Origin: Streptomyces sp. HD
GTDB lineage: Bacteria > Actinomycetota > Actinomycetes > Streptomycetales > Streptomycetaceae
Length of the DNA: 64,000 nucleotides
Reading direction: 5' to 3'
NCBI RefSeq assembly: GCF_028369295.1
Contig: NZ_JAQMYP010000029.1
Coordinates: 62,001 to 126,000, forward strand
Each line of letters starts with the position of its first letter. The first letter of the stretch is position 1. The notes under the pieces were generated by a model. The model saw only the letters and a list, made by a program, of their open reading frames with translations, did no database searches and was not told where the DNA came from. Shown piece after piece: positions 57,468 through 64,000 of the stretch. Position numbers and translations under genes: made by a program.

Positions 57468-57512
57468 GTTCCGCCGCGCCGAGTCGTGAAGGCCCCCCTC
57501 GCCGGGCAGGCC

Positions 57513-57738
57513 CTAGGGGGTGTTTTGAAAGTCCCGCACAGCACCCACGGCGCCCGGCACGCTCCCCCACTGCCTTAAGGGCGTGGGAGGTGCCCCCACT
57601 CGCCGCACCGGCCAAAGGCCCAAGTAGCTCCGCTACGAGGGCCTTCGTCCGGCACGCCGAGGGCACCCACCGGCTGTGACACCAGCCGCTGCCGCGGCGG
57701 GCGCGGGCACCGCACGGGACTTTCACAACACCCCCTAG
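57513..57738. mobile_element. 226-bp MITE with CTAG ends
   Basis: The ends are inverted: CTAGGGGGTGTTTTGAAAGT... at 57513 and its partner ending at 57738, 23 of 24 bases matching. CTAG at each tip looks like the target site. There is no coding capacity; the interior has nested palindromes and the REP-like element. IS5-group transposases use CTAG-type (YTAR) targets, so cross-mobilisation by such an element is plausible. It carries the stop codon of the neighbouring lipoprotein. Confidence 0.8.
57557..57600. repeat. REP-like palindrome inside MITE
   Basis: Second copy of the palindrome at 27076-27114; the first 31 bases are identical (GCACGCTCCCCCACTGCCTT, then AAGGGCGTGGG). Confidence 0.85.
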
Positions 57739-58196
57739 TGGCGCACCGCCCGCGCCACCTCCGCCCGTACCTCTCCGCTCAGGTCGCGTGTGCTGCGGGC
57801 CGTGGCGTTCGCGGTCTTGTTCGCCGCGACGTCCGACACGGTCACCACCGCCGCGTCGAGGAGATTGCCGTCCTCGTCCTCGAAGTTGACCTGGACGGCG
57901 AAGGACTTCGTCGAGTCGGTCGTGTTCTCGGCCGTGACCTCCACCGTCGTACGGCCGTCGGAGTCGGTCTTGGTGTCGCCCAGTCGTACGTCGTCCTTGG
58001 CGTCGATGCCGCCCTTGATCTCGTCCAGCTGGCGGCCGGCCTCCGCCGTCGCCGAGGCGTAGGCCGACGCCGCCTTGCTCGCCACCGAGGAGGGGGTGTC
58101 GTCGTCCGAGCAGGAGGTCAGAGGGGTGACCAGGGCCAGGGTGGCGGCCGTCAGGAGGACGGTGGTGCTGCTCCGCCGTGTACGGGGACCGGGCAT
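57735..58196 (-). CDS. FxLYD-like lipoprotein
   Basis: A 153-residue lipoprotein: signal VLLTAATLALVTPLTSC with the lipidated Cys29, a short helical linker, then a FxLYD-type beta sandwich (TTVEVTAENTTDSTKSFAVQ, VNFEDEDGNLLDAAVVTVSD). The TAG stop lies in the terminal CTAG of the MITE (57735-57738), so the C-terminus may have been set by the insertion. Role unknown, extracytoplasmic. Confidence 0.88.
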   Translation of the reverse strand: MPGPRTRRSSTTVLLTAATLALVTPLTSCSDDDTPSSVASKAASAYASATAEAGRQLDEIKGGIDAKDDVRLGDTKTDSDGRTTVEVTAENTTDSTKSFAVQVNFEDEDGNLLDAAVVTVSDVAANKTANATARSTRDLSGEVRAEVARAVRH

Positions 58197-58356
58197 GAGG
58201 GCTCCAAGGGGTGGTTCCGGTCTCTTCAGTGAAGGGCGGTGCGCCCGTCACCGCACTCCGGGCGTCACCCGATCGGCCCTTCCCCCGTGGTGACCGTCCC
58301 CGGTCGAACCCATCGTCGTACCGACCGCAGAACCGGAGAAGTGGGGTACGGCAGTC

Positions 58357-58947
58357 ATGAGCCAGCAGCAGTCGGCGTCTCCGTCGCCATCGCAGTCGCA
58401 CGCGACCGATGCGGCCCACGCCGGTCCCGTCCCCGCTGGACGGCAACCCGTCCCCTCCACGGCCGGTTGGGTCACCGGCGGGCTCGTCTTCGCCGGTGTG
58501 TTGATGCTGGTGAACGGGCTGCTGGCCGTCCTCCAGGGCATCTCCGCGATCGCCGAGGACGACGTGTACGGGCGGGTCGGCGACTACGTCTTCGAGATGA
58601 GCCTCACCGGCTGGGGCTGGACCCTGCTCGTCCTCGGCGTCGTCGTGGCCGCCGTCGGCTTCGGCATCCTCAAGGGGGCCTGGTGGGCGCGGATCACCGG
58701 GATCTTCGTGGCGGCGATGAGCATGGTGCTGCACTTCCTGTTCCTGCCGTACGCGCCGGTGTGGTCGGTGATCATGGTCGGAGTCGACTTCTTCGTCGTC
58801 CTGGCCCTAGCCACGGGACTGGACATGTCCGCGGCACGAGGCACTTCACCTGGCACTTCCACTTCGATCGGCGCTTCAACCGGCACCGCAACTCGCACGT
58901 CGCCCGGCACTTCGACGCGCGGTGACGCCTCAGCGGCAGGCCGCTGA
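58357..58947 (+). CDS. DUF7144 family membrane protein
   Basis: A 196-residue protein: Ser/Gln-rich N-terminus, then four transmembrane helices (GWVTGGLVFAGVLMLVNGLL, WGWTLLVLGVVVAAVGFGIL, ITGIFVAAMSMVLHFLFLP, WSVIMVGVDFFVVLALATG) of the DUF7144 layout and a Thr/Ser/Gly-rich C-terminal tail. The stop codon lies in an 11-base-arm hairpin (58927-58950) that may terminate transcription. Confidence 0.85.
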   Translation: MSQQQSASPSPSQSHATDAAHAGPVPAGRQPVPSTAGWVTGGLVFAGVLMLVNGLLAVLQGISAIAEDDVYGRVGDYVFEMSLTGWGWTLLVLGVVVAAVGFGILKGAWWARITGIFVAAMSMVLHFLFLPYAPVWSVIMVGVDFFVVLALATGLDMSAARGTSPGTSTSIGASTGTATRTSPGTSTRGDASAAGR

Positions 58948-58989
58948 GGCGCTCCGCTCGTCCGCCCGAGCCGCTGCTCGGGCCCCGGC

Positions 58990-59358
58990 TCAGCCGTGAC
59001 CCAGGCCGCCGCCGCCGAAGGCGCCGCTCTTGCCGGGGAGCCAGCGCCTGCGGTGCTGGTCCTCGCTGCGCCTGCTGCCCGCGTGGTGCAGCTCGTGCGG
59101 CAGGAGCCGTTCCTTGCCGTGTGCGTGCGGCACCTCGTCCGGTTCCCTGATCTCCCGGAGCTCGTGGACCGGGCCGGTGTCAGGAAGGTGCGGCTGCTCG
59201 TCGGCCGTGGGCCGGGGCAGCTCGCGATCACGGACCCGCATGCCGAACTGCACGGCCCAGACCAGTGCGCCGGCGATGAACAGGCCACCCACAAAGGCGG
59301 CGATCACGTTGAGTACTTCGCTCGACGTGGCCGCTAGTACAAACGTCGCCGTACTCAT
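58990..59358 (-). CDS. DUF6479 family protein
   Basis: A 122-residue protein with one N-terminal membrane helix (VLNVIAAFVGGLFIAGALVW) and the DUF6479 cytoplasmic region (RDRELPRPTADEQPHLPDTG, VHELREIREPDEVPHAHGKE), ending in a Gly-rich tail. Small membrane protein of unknown function, common in Streptomyces. Confidence 0.88.
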   Translation of the reverse strand: MSTATFVLAATSSEVLNVIAAFVGGLFIAGALVWAVQFGMRVRDRELPRPTADEQPHLPDTGPVHELREIREPDEVPHAHGKERLLPHELHHAGSRRSEDQHRRRWLPGKSGAFGGGGLGHG

Positions 59359-59436
59359 GCCCCAATTATCACCGAAACGGACGAAGAAGCTCCCGGGCGG
59401 GAGCGGGGATGTGCACGGCCGCTTGTTTTCGCGGGT

Positions 59437-59886
59437 CTACGCGCGTTCGTCGAGTTCCGCCAGCTCCGTGAACAGTGTCAGCTGCAGCGCGCCGGGTGCT
59501 TCCAGGCGTGAGTTCAGGGAGTTCCAGGGGGTGCGGGTCGGCTCCGCGATGACCTCGGCCCCGGCGGATGCCAGCCTCGCCGTCGTGGCCGTGGAGTCGT
59601 CCACCTGGAAGGCGACCCGGATGTGGCCCGCCACCCGTCGGCCGACCTCTACCTCGTCGATGAACTCGGCGTGGTTCGGGTCCGTCAGCTCCAGCGTGGC
59701 CCTGCCCGCTTCGAGGATGGTGACCCGGCCGTCCGGGGAGGAGAACGCCGCGCGCTCGGGGAGGCCCAGCTCGTCCCGGTAGAAGCGCAGGGCTTCGTCG
59801 TAATCGGCCGCGGTGACCACCAGGCGGAGTTCGTGCACGCGTGCGTGGGGTCGTGCGGGGGGTTCGGCCCGTCCTGCCTCGGACAT
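59437..59886 (-). CDS. VOC family (glyoxalase/bleomycin resistance-like) protein
   Basis: A 149-residue protein from ATG 59886 (AAGGAG upstream). Two beta-alpha-beta-beta-beta units of the vicinal oxygen chelate fold: VHELRLVVTAADYDEALRFY, FSSPDGRVTILEAGRATLEL, then GHIRVAFQVDDSTATTARLA and TLFTELAEL. Metal/substrate unknown; such proteins detoxify or isomerise small molecules. Confidence 0.9.
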   Translation of the reverse strand: MSEAGRAEPPARPHARVHELRLVVTAADYDEALRFYRDELGLPERAAFSSPDGRVTILEAGRATLELTDPNHAEFIDEVEVGRRVAGHIRVAFQVDDSTATTARLASAGAEVIAEPTRTPWNSLNSRLEAPGALQLTLFTELAELDERA

Positions 59887-60067
59887 GTGCGGCTCCTTCT
59901 CGGTTCGCTTCACTCATCGGCGGTCGTCTGTCATGAACCCGGCCACGCGGACCGGGATTCCCGGACCGGGATCCCGGCCACTGACGTGTCGTGCCGCGTT
60001 GCCGGGCGGGTGAGCGGCGGCGGAGACTGGCTGCGAGCGTTGGCGGAGCGAGAGGCCGGAGTCGTCA

Positions 60068-60859
60068 GTGGGCGAATACGTGGAGCTGCCAGGGGTGCGG
60101 ACGTGGTACGACGCCGAGGGCGACGGTGATCCCCTGCTCCTGCTGCACGGCGGGTTCTGCACCAACGAGACCTGGCAGGCACAGCGCGGGGACCTCGCCG
60201 CGAGATACCGTGTGCTGCTCCCCGAGCGCCGTGCGCACGGCCGTACGCCCGATGTCGCGGGGCCGTTGTCCTACCAGGACATGGCCGACGACACCGTCGC
60301 CTTCATCGAAAGGGTCGTCGGCGGGCCCGCCCATCTCGTCGGGTGGAGCGACGGCGGGATCGTCGCCCTGCTGGTCGCCCTCGCCCGGCCCGACCTGGTC
60401 CGCAAGGTCGTCGCCATGGGGGCCAACTTCCGTCCGAGCCCGGAGTGCCTGGCGAATCCGGCGATGTTCACGGAGATGGATCCCGACAGCCCCGGCCTGG
60501 CGCCCTTCCGAGAGGTCTACGCGGCCGTGTCGCCCGACGGCGGGGACCACTGGCCGGTTGTCGTGGGCAAGATGGCGGAGATGATCACCACGCAGCCGGA
60601 TCTCACCACCGACGACCTGGCCCGTATCGACGCGCCCACGCTCGTCCTCGTCGGTGACGACGACCTGATGACGCTGGAGCACACCATCGCCCTGTACCGC
60701 GCGATCCCCGGCTCCGAACTGGCCGTCGTCCCCGGCACCTCGCACGCGCTGCCACTGGAGAAGCCCGCCCAGGTCAACCGGATCGTCCTCGACTTCCTGG
60801 ACAACGAGCCGATTCCGACGATGCTGCCGGTCCGGCGGCGGCCGGAGAAGCGGACATGA
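60068..60859 (+). CDS. Alpha/beta fold hydrolase
   Basis: A 263-residue alpha/beta hydrolase from GTG 60068. Oxyanion region LLLLHGGFCTNETW, nucleophile elbow VGWSDGG, acid LVGDDDL, His in GTSHALPLE. It has an unusual Cys in HGGFC. No cofactor; substrate unknown. It is followed by a tandem repeat. Confidence 0.92.
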   Translation: MGEYVELPGVRTWYDAEGDGDPLLLLHGGFCTNETWQAQRGDLAARYRVLLPERRAHGRTPDVAGPLSYQDMADDTVAFIERVVGGPAHLVGWSDGGIVALLVALARPDLVRKVVAMGANFRPSPECLANPAMFTEMDPDSPGLAPFREVYAAVSPDGGDHWPVVVGKMAEMITTQPDLTTDDLARIDAPTLVLVGDDDLMTLEHTIALYRAIPGSELAVVPGTSHALPLEKPAQVNRIVLDFLDNEPIPTMLPVRRRPEKRT

Positions 60860-60880
60860 GCGGCGGCGCTCCGTAGCCCC

Positions 60881-60966
60881 CCTGGACCAGCCCCCCTGGA
60901 CCAGCCCTCCTGGACCAGCCCCCTGGACCAGCCCCCTGGACCAGCCCTCCTGGACCAGCCCTCCTG
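60881..60966. repeat. Tandem repeat, ~14-16 bp unit, seven copies
   Basis: Repeats of CCTGGACCAGCCC with CC/TC length variation between convergent genes. The length variation suggests replication slippage. Confidence 0.9.
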
Positions 60967-60989
60967 GACGGACTCTCCCGGAAAGGCCC

Positions 60990-61793
60990 TCAGGCCTTGA
61001 TTCCGCGCACCCCCCATGCCCGTGCCGTGAGCCGGATCGAACCGTCCGGTGCGGTGGGGACCCTCGTGCGCAGGGTGTCGCGGAGACGGTCGCGGTCGGG
61101 CGGGGTGAGGGAGGCGACGTAGCCGGGGGCGGGGCCCTGGCCGGACAGGAAGGGGGCCCACAGGTCGGCGAAGTCGGTGAAGTGGGTCGGTACGTCGATC
61201 GGGGTCGTCGACACGGCGGTGAGTCCGGCGTCCGTCCACAGGCTGTGGAGAGGTTCCGGGCGGCACCGCGGGAAGCGGTGGCCCTCGTCCAACGCTGCTG
61301 CGGCCGGGTCCGTCGCGGTGGCCGCGGCCCAGAAGTGGCGCAGAAGGCCCATGCCGGCGCCGTAGTCCCACACGTACGCGGCGACGAGGCCGCCCGGACG
61401 GACGGCGCGGCTCAACTCCCGTACAGCCAGGGCGGGTTCGGGGAGGAAGTTGAGGGTCAGTGCGCTCACGGCCACGTCGAAGGCGCCGTCCCGCACGGGC
61501 AGTGCCAGGGCGTCCGCCACGACGAAGCGCGGCGAGTCCGGAGCCGGGGCGCGGGCGGCGGCCGCGCTCACGAACTCCTCCGAACGGTCGCACCCCACCA
61601 CGCCCCTCGGACCGCACCGCTCCGTCACCGCCGACGACAGCGCACCCGTGCCGCACCCCACGTCCAGCCAGCGCAGACCGTCCGCGCGGTCGAGCCACGC
61701 GAGGAACTCGCGCGCGACGATCCGGCTCCACCGGCCCATGTACCGCTCGTAGGCCGCTCCCGACGTCCACCTGTCGACCCGTTGTTCCGCCAT
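60990..61793 (-). CDS. Class I SAM-dependent methyltransferase
   Basis: A 267-residue methyltransferase. Motif I LRWLDVGCGTGALSS (~40-54), VVGCDRSEEFV, VVADALALPVRDGAFDVAVS, motif III VRPGGLVAAYVWDYGAGM. Sequence type matches UbiE/Methyltransf_11 proteins. N-terminal DRWTSGAAYERYMGRWSRIV is characteristic of a widely distributed actinobacterial group. Substrate unknown. Confidence 0.92.
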   Translation of the reverse strand: MAEQRVDRWTSGAAYERYMGRWSRIVAREFLAWLDRADGLRWLDVGCGTGALSSAVTERCGPRGVVGCDRSEEFVSAAAARAPAPDSPRFVVADALALPVRDGAFDVAVSALTLNFLPEPALAVRELSRAVRPGGLVAAYVWDYGAGMGLLRHFWAAATATDPAAAALDEGHRFPRCRPEPLHSLWTDAGLTAVSTTPIDVPTHFTDFADLWAPFLSGQGPAPGYVASLTPPDRDRLRDTLRTRVPTAPDGSIRLTARAWGVRGIKA

Positions 61794-61969
61794 GCCCTCA
61801 ACGATCCTCCATCCCTCGCCCCGTCCCTCCGTCTTAGGCCGGACTCACCGGCACACATCGGCATCCGCAGCCGCTACCAAAGACGCACAGTGAGCGACGA
61901 TCGGCCGACGCGCCCGGTGCCGCCCCCGCCCGACCATGGACACGTCCGGCGAACGGGAGGAGCGGGAAC

Positions 61970-63967
61970 ATGGCGGACCTGCGGGTCGGGGCGGTCGTAT
62001 CGGCGCTGATAGTGGCAGTGTCCGGTGGGACCTGGGCAGCCGCTCCCCCGGCGTCGGCGCACGGCGGGCGGCCCGCCGCACAGCAGCTGTACGTGGCGCC
62101 CTGGGGGAGTGACGGGTGGCCGGGCACCTTCGAACGGCCGTTCGCCACGCCGGGTCGTGCACAGCAGGCCGTGCGGGCCAGGACGGGGGCCATGACCTCG
62201 GACATCGTGGTGAACCTGCGGGGCGGGACGTATCGGCTGAGCGCTCCGTTGCGGATGTCGGAGGCGGGCGGGGACTCGGGGCGCGGCGGGCATCAGGTGG
62301 TCTACCAGGCGTACGGCCATGGCACCGCGCTGCAGGAGCCGGTCACCCTCAGCGGTGGCCGGGAGATCCGGGGGTGGCGGCCCGATCCGCAGCGGCGGGG
62401 GGTGTGGCGGGCGGACGTCGGGGCGCTCGACACACGGCAGCTGTACGTCGGGGAGAGGCGGGCCGCGCGGGCGAGTCAGGGCGACGGCATCCCCGGCAGG
62501 CTGAAGGTGACGTCCGGCGGCCTGACCACCACCAGTGCCGTGCCCCGTGGCTGGCGTATGCCCGAGGACATCGAGCTGCGGTTCCGGTTCGACTACGTCG
62601 AGGGCCGGTGCGGTGTCGCGGGTGTCTCGCGGGGGCCGGGCGACCTGACGACGATCAGGATGGACCAGCCGTGCTGGCGGATGGCCCGTGATCTGTACGG
62701 GGCGGAGCTGCTGGCCATGCCGTCCGACGTCGAGAACTCGCCGAGCTTCCTTGAGAAGCCGGGGAGTTGGTACCTGGACCGTTCCCGGCCGGGGCGGCAT
62801 CAGCTGCTGTACCGGCCGAGGGCGGGGGAGGACATGGGGCGGGCGCAGGTGACGGCGCCGGTGCTGGAGACGCTGGTCAGCGGTGCGGGCAGCCCCGGTC
62901 GGCCGGTGCACGACATCGCCTTCAAGGGGCTGACGTTCGCGCATGCCGGGTGGCTGGCGCCCAGCGAGCCCGCCGGGTTCGCCGCCGCCTGGAGCATGTA
63001 TCTGCGGCCGGGGAAGGGGAAGGGGAAGAGGCAGGGGCAGGGGCAGGCGGACGGGGATGGGACGCGGCTGCTCACCGTGCCTGGGAACGTCGCCTTCCGT
63101 ACCGCCGAGCGCATCACCTTCCGGGGCAACCGGTTCGTCCATCTCGGCGCGCAGGGACTGGAGTTCTCCGAGAACAGCTCGCACAACACGGTCGACGGCA
63201 ACGTCTTCACCGACATCTCCGACGGCGGTGTCGTACTCGGCGTGCTGCCGCCGGACACCAAGGGCAGCAATCGGGGCAACCACATCACCAACAACTGGAT
63301 CCACCACATCGCGGCGGACCACCACGCGGCCTCCGGCATCTGGGACACCGGCGGCCGTGAGACGACCATCGCGCACAACCAGGTCGACCACGTGCCCTAC
63401 ACCGGCATCCTCTCCGGCCCCAGCGACGACCTGCGCGGCCTGATGCGCGGCAACCGCATCGTCGGCAACCGGGTCTTCGCCACCAACCGGCTGCTGGCCG
63501 ACGGCGGCGGCATCTATCTGCGTGGCGAGCAGGGCACCTCGCACAAGGACGGCGCGGTCGTCAGCGGCAACGCGGTGACGGGCAGTGCGTACGGCGAGTG
63601 GAACGTCGGCATCTACACCGACGACAGCAGCAACTGGATCACCGTGCGGGACAACGCCGTCCACGGTTACCGCGCCTCGATCGGCGGGTGCAGCGAGGAG
63701 TGGGGCGACCGGCCCGTCCGGAACATCCGCTACCGCGGCAACTTCTGGGACGACGCCGTACCCGACTGGCTGCCCCGCCGGGACTACCCCGGAGGCTGGC
63801 CGCCCGCCCCGGACTGCGGCGACCCGCACGACCTGGAGTTCAAGGACAACACCCGGCTCACCCCGACCGACCCCGCCGCGGCCTGCGCGGCCCGCCCGGC
63901 CTGCGCCGCGATCGTGGACCGGGCAGGGCCGGAGCCGTCGTACCGGCGGGGGCTGGGCCTGAGGTGA
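61970..63967 (+). CDS. Secreted right-handed parallel beta-helix protein
   Basis: A 665-residue protein with GGGAGGAG before ATG 61970. Signal peptide (VVSALIVAVSGGTWAAAPP, ASA). The start of the mature part QLYVAPWGSDGWPGTFERPF is the usual opening of pectate-lyase-like beta-helix enzymes, followed by coils (FKGLTFAHAGW, ITFRGNRFVHLGAQGLEFSE, NTVDGNVFTDISDGGVVLGV, GNRIVGNRVFATNRLLADGG). A basic Lys/Gly/Gln insert (~345-360) interrupts one turn. Probable polysaccharide-active extracellular enzyme (lyase or GH141-like); substrate not predictable. Confidence 0.9.
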   Translation: MADLRVGAVVSALIVAVSGGTWAAAPPASAHGGRPAAQQLYVAPWGSDGWPGTFERPFATPGRAQQAVRARTGAMTSDIVVNLRGGTYRLSAPLRMSEAGGDSGRGGHQVVYQAYGHGTALQEPVTLSGGREIRGWRPDPQRRGVWRADVGALDTRQLYVGERRAARASQGDGIPGRLKVTSGGLTTTSAVPRGWRMPEDIELRFRFDYVEGRCGVAGVSRGPGDLTTIRMDQPCWRMARDLYGAELLAMPSDVENSPSFLEKPGSWYLDRSRPGRHQLLYRPRAGEDMGRAQVTAPVLETLVSGAGSPGRPVHDIAFKGLTFAHAGWLAPSEPAGFAAAWSMYLRPGKGKGKRQGQGQADGDGTRLLTVPGNVAFRTAERITFRGNRFVHLGAQGLEFSENSSHNTVDGNVFTDISDGGVVLGVLPPDTKGSNRGNHITNNWIHHIAADHHAASGIWDTGGRETTIAHNQVDHVPYTGILSGPSDDLRGLMRGNRIVGNRVFATNRLLADGGGIYLRGEQGTSHKDGAVVSGNAVTGSAYGEWNVGIYTDDSSNWITVRDNAVHGYRASIGGCSEEWGDRPVRNIRYRGNFWDDAVPDWLPRRDYPGGWPPAPDCGDPHDLEFKDNTRLTPTDPAAACAARPACAAIVDRAGPEPSYRRGLGLR

Positions 63968-63983
63968 CGGAGGCGGCGGTGCC

Positions 63984-64000
63984 ATGAAAGAGGCGGCGGT
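63984..64000 (+). CDS. Start of a further gene, cut by window edge
   Basis: ATG at 63984 with GGAGGCGG upstream begins MKEAA, 16 bases after the previous stop. Only five codons are visible, so this is tentative. Confidence 0.3.

Noticed and set aside
60880..60970. Possible CRISPR-like array
   Set aside because: Units are contiguous 14-16 bp tandem repeats without spacers, and no cas gene is present.

Overview
The window is chromosomal DNA from a high-GC actinomycete, almost certainly Streptomyces or a close relative. GC content and third-codon-position GC are very high. The family content fits as well: paired XRE/DUF5753 and DUF397 genes, DUF6082, DUF6479, LAXTG sortase substrates, snapalysin, ANTAR regulators and PhoX with a PHO box. 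I see no rRNA, tRNA, CRISPR array, phage core or polyketide/NRPS genes. Most of the window is ordinary chromosome with short transcription units; the accessory material is concentrated at about 22.5-34.8 kb and at the two edges.

Layout. 0-2 kb: a whiJ/abaA-type regulatory module (Rpn-like nuclease fragment, HATPase, XRE-DUF5753, DUF397). 2-7.4 kb: AbiEii-like protein, PH-domain protein, DoxX, DUF6082 protein, metG. 7.5-13.7 kb: a vWA protein with long low-complexity repeats, PhoX phosphatase behind a PHO box, and a LysR/snapalysin divergent pair. 13.8-22.4 kb: FUSC transporter, fold-back element, endonuclease/exonuclease/phosphatase-family membrane protein, hydrolase/MocR divergent pair, membrane proteins, PP2C phosphatase. 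22.6-34.1 kb: an accessory island with a proline-rich protein, an NPP1 cytolysin, a broken TnpB element, a wrecked third copy of the whiJ-type module, a ribosome-inactivating protein, a very large XRE-nSTAND1-WD40 protein and an aerolysin-like secreted protein. 34.1-45 kb: Uma2, HTH-TPR regulator, permease pair, GAF-ANTAR, bL12-domain protein, NmrA/TetR pair, an editing-less threonyl-tRNA ligase behind a threonine leader peptide, nucleoside hydrolase. 45-52.5 kb: LAXTG protein, GH13 alpha-glucosidase, NB-ARC/TPR protein, secreted small proteins. 52.5-54.9 kb: a second whiJ-type module, inverted relative to the first. 54.9-64 kb: MarR/DUF4097 pair, methyltransferases, a MITE, lipoprotein, hydrolase, beta-helix protein.

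The most interesting signal is the 24.7-34.0 kb island. Three secreted proteins from eukaryote-directed toxin folds (NLP/NPP1, RIP N-glycosidase, aerolysin-like) and an XRE-STAND protein each have, in their upstream DNA, inverted pairs of a short AT-rich word (TTGATYG ... CRATCAA, arms usually 26-30 bp apart). A fifth, orphan copy sits in DNA where a gene seems to have been lost. This suggests a coregulated toxin set; the regulator is unknown, the XRE-STAND protein being one candidate. Second is the pair of inverted paralogous whiJ-type modules at the two ends of the window plus an internally deleted third copy. Third is a leaderless threonine-rich leader peptide and terminator hairpin in front of the second ThrRS, which is a textbook-like attenuator.
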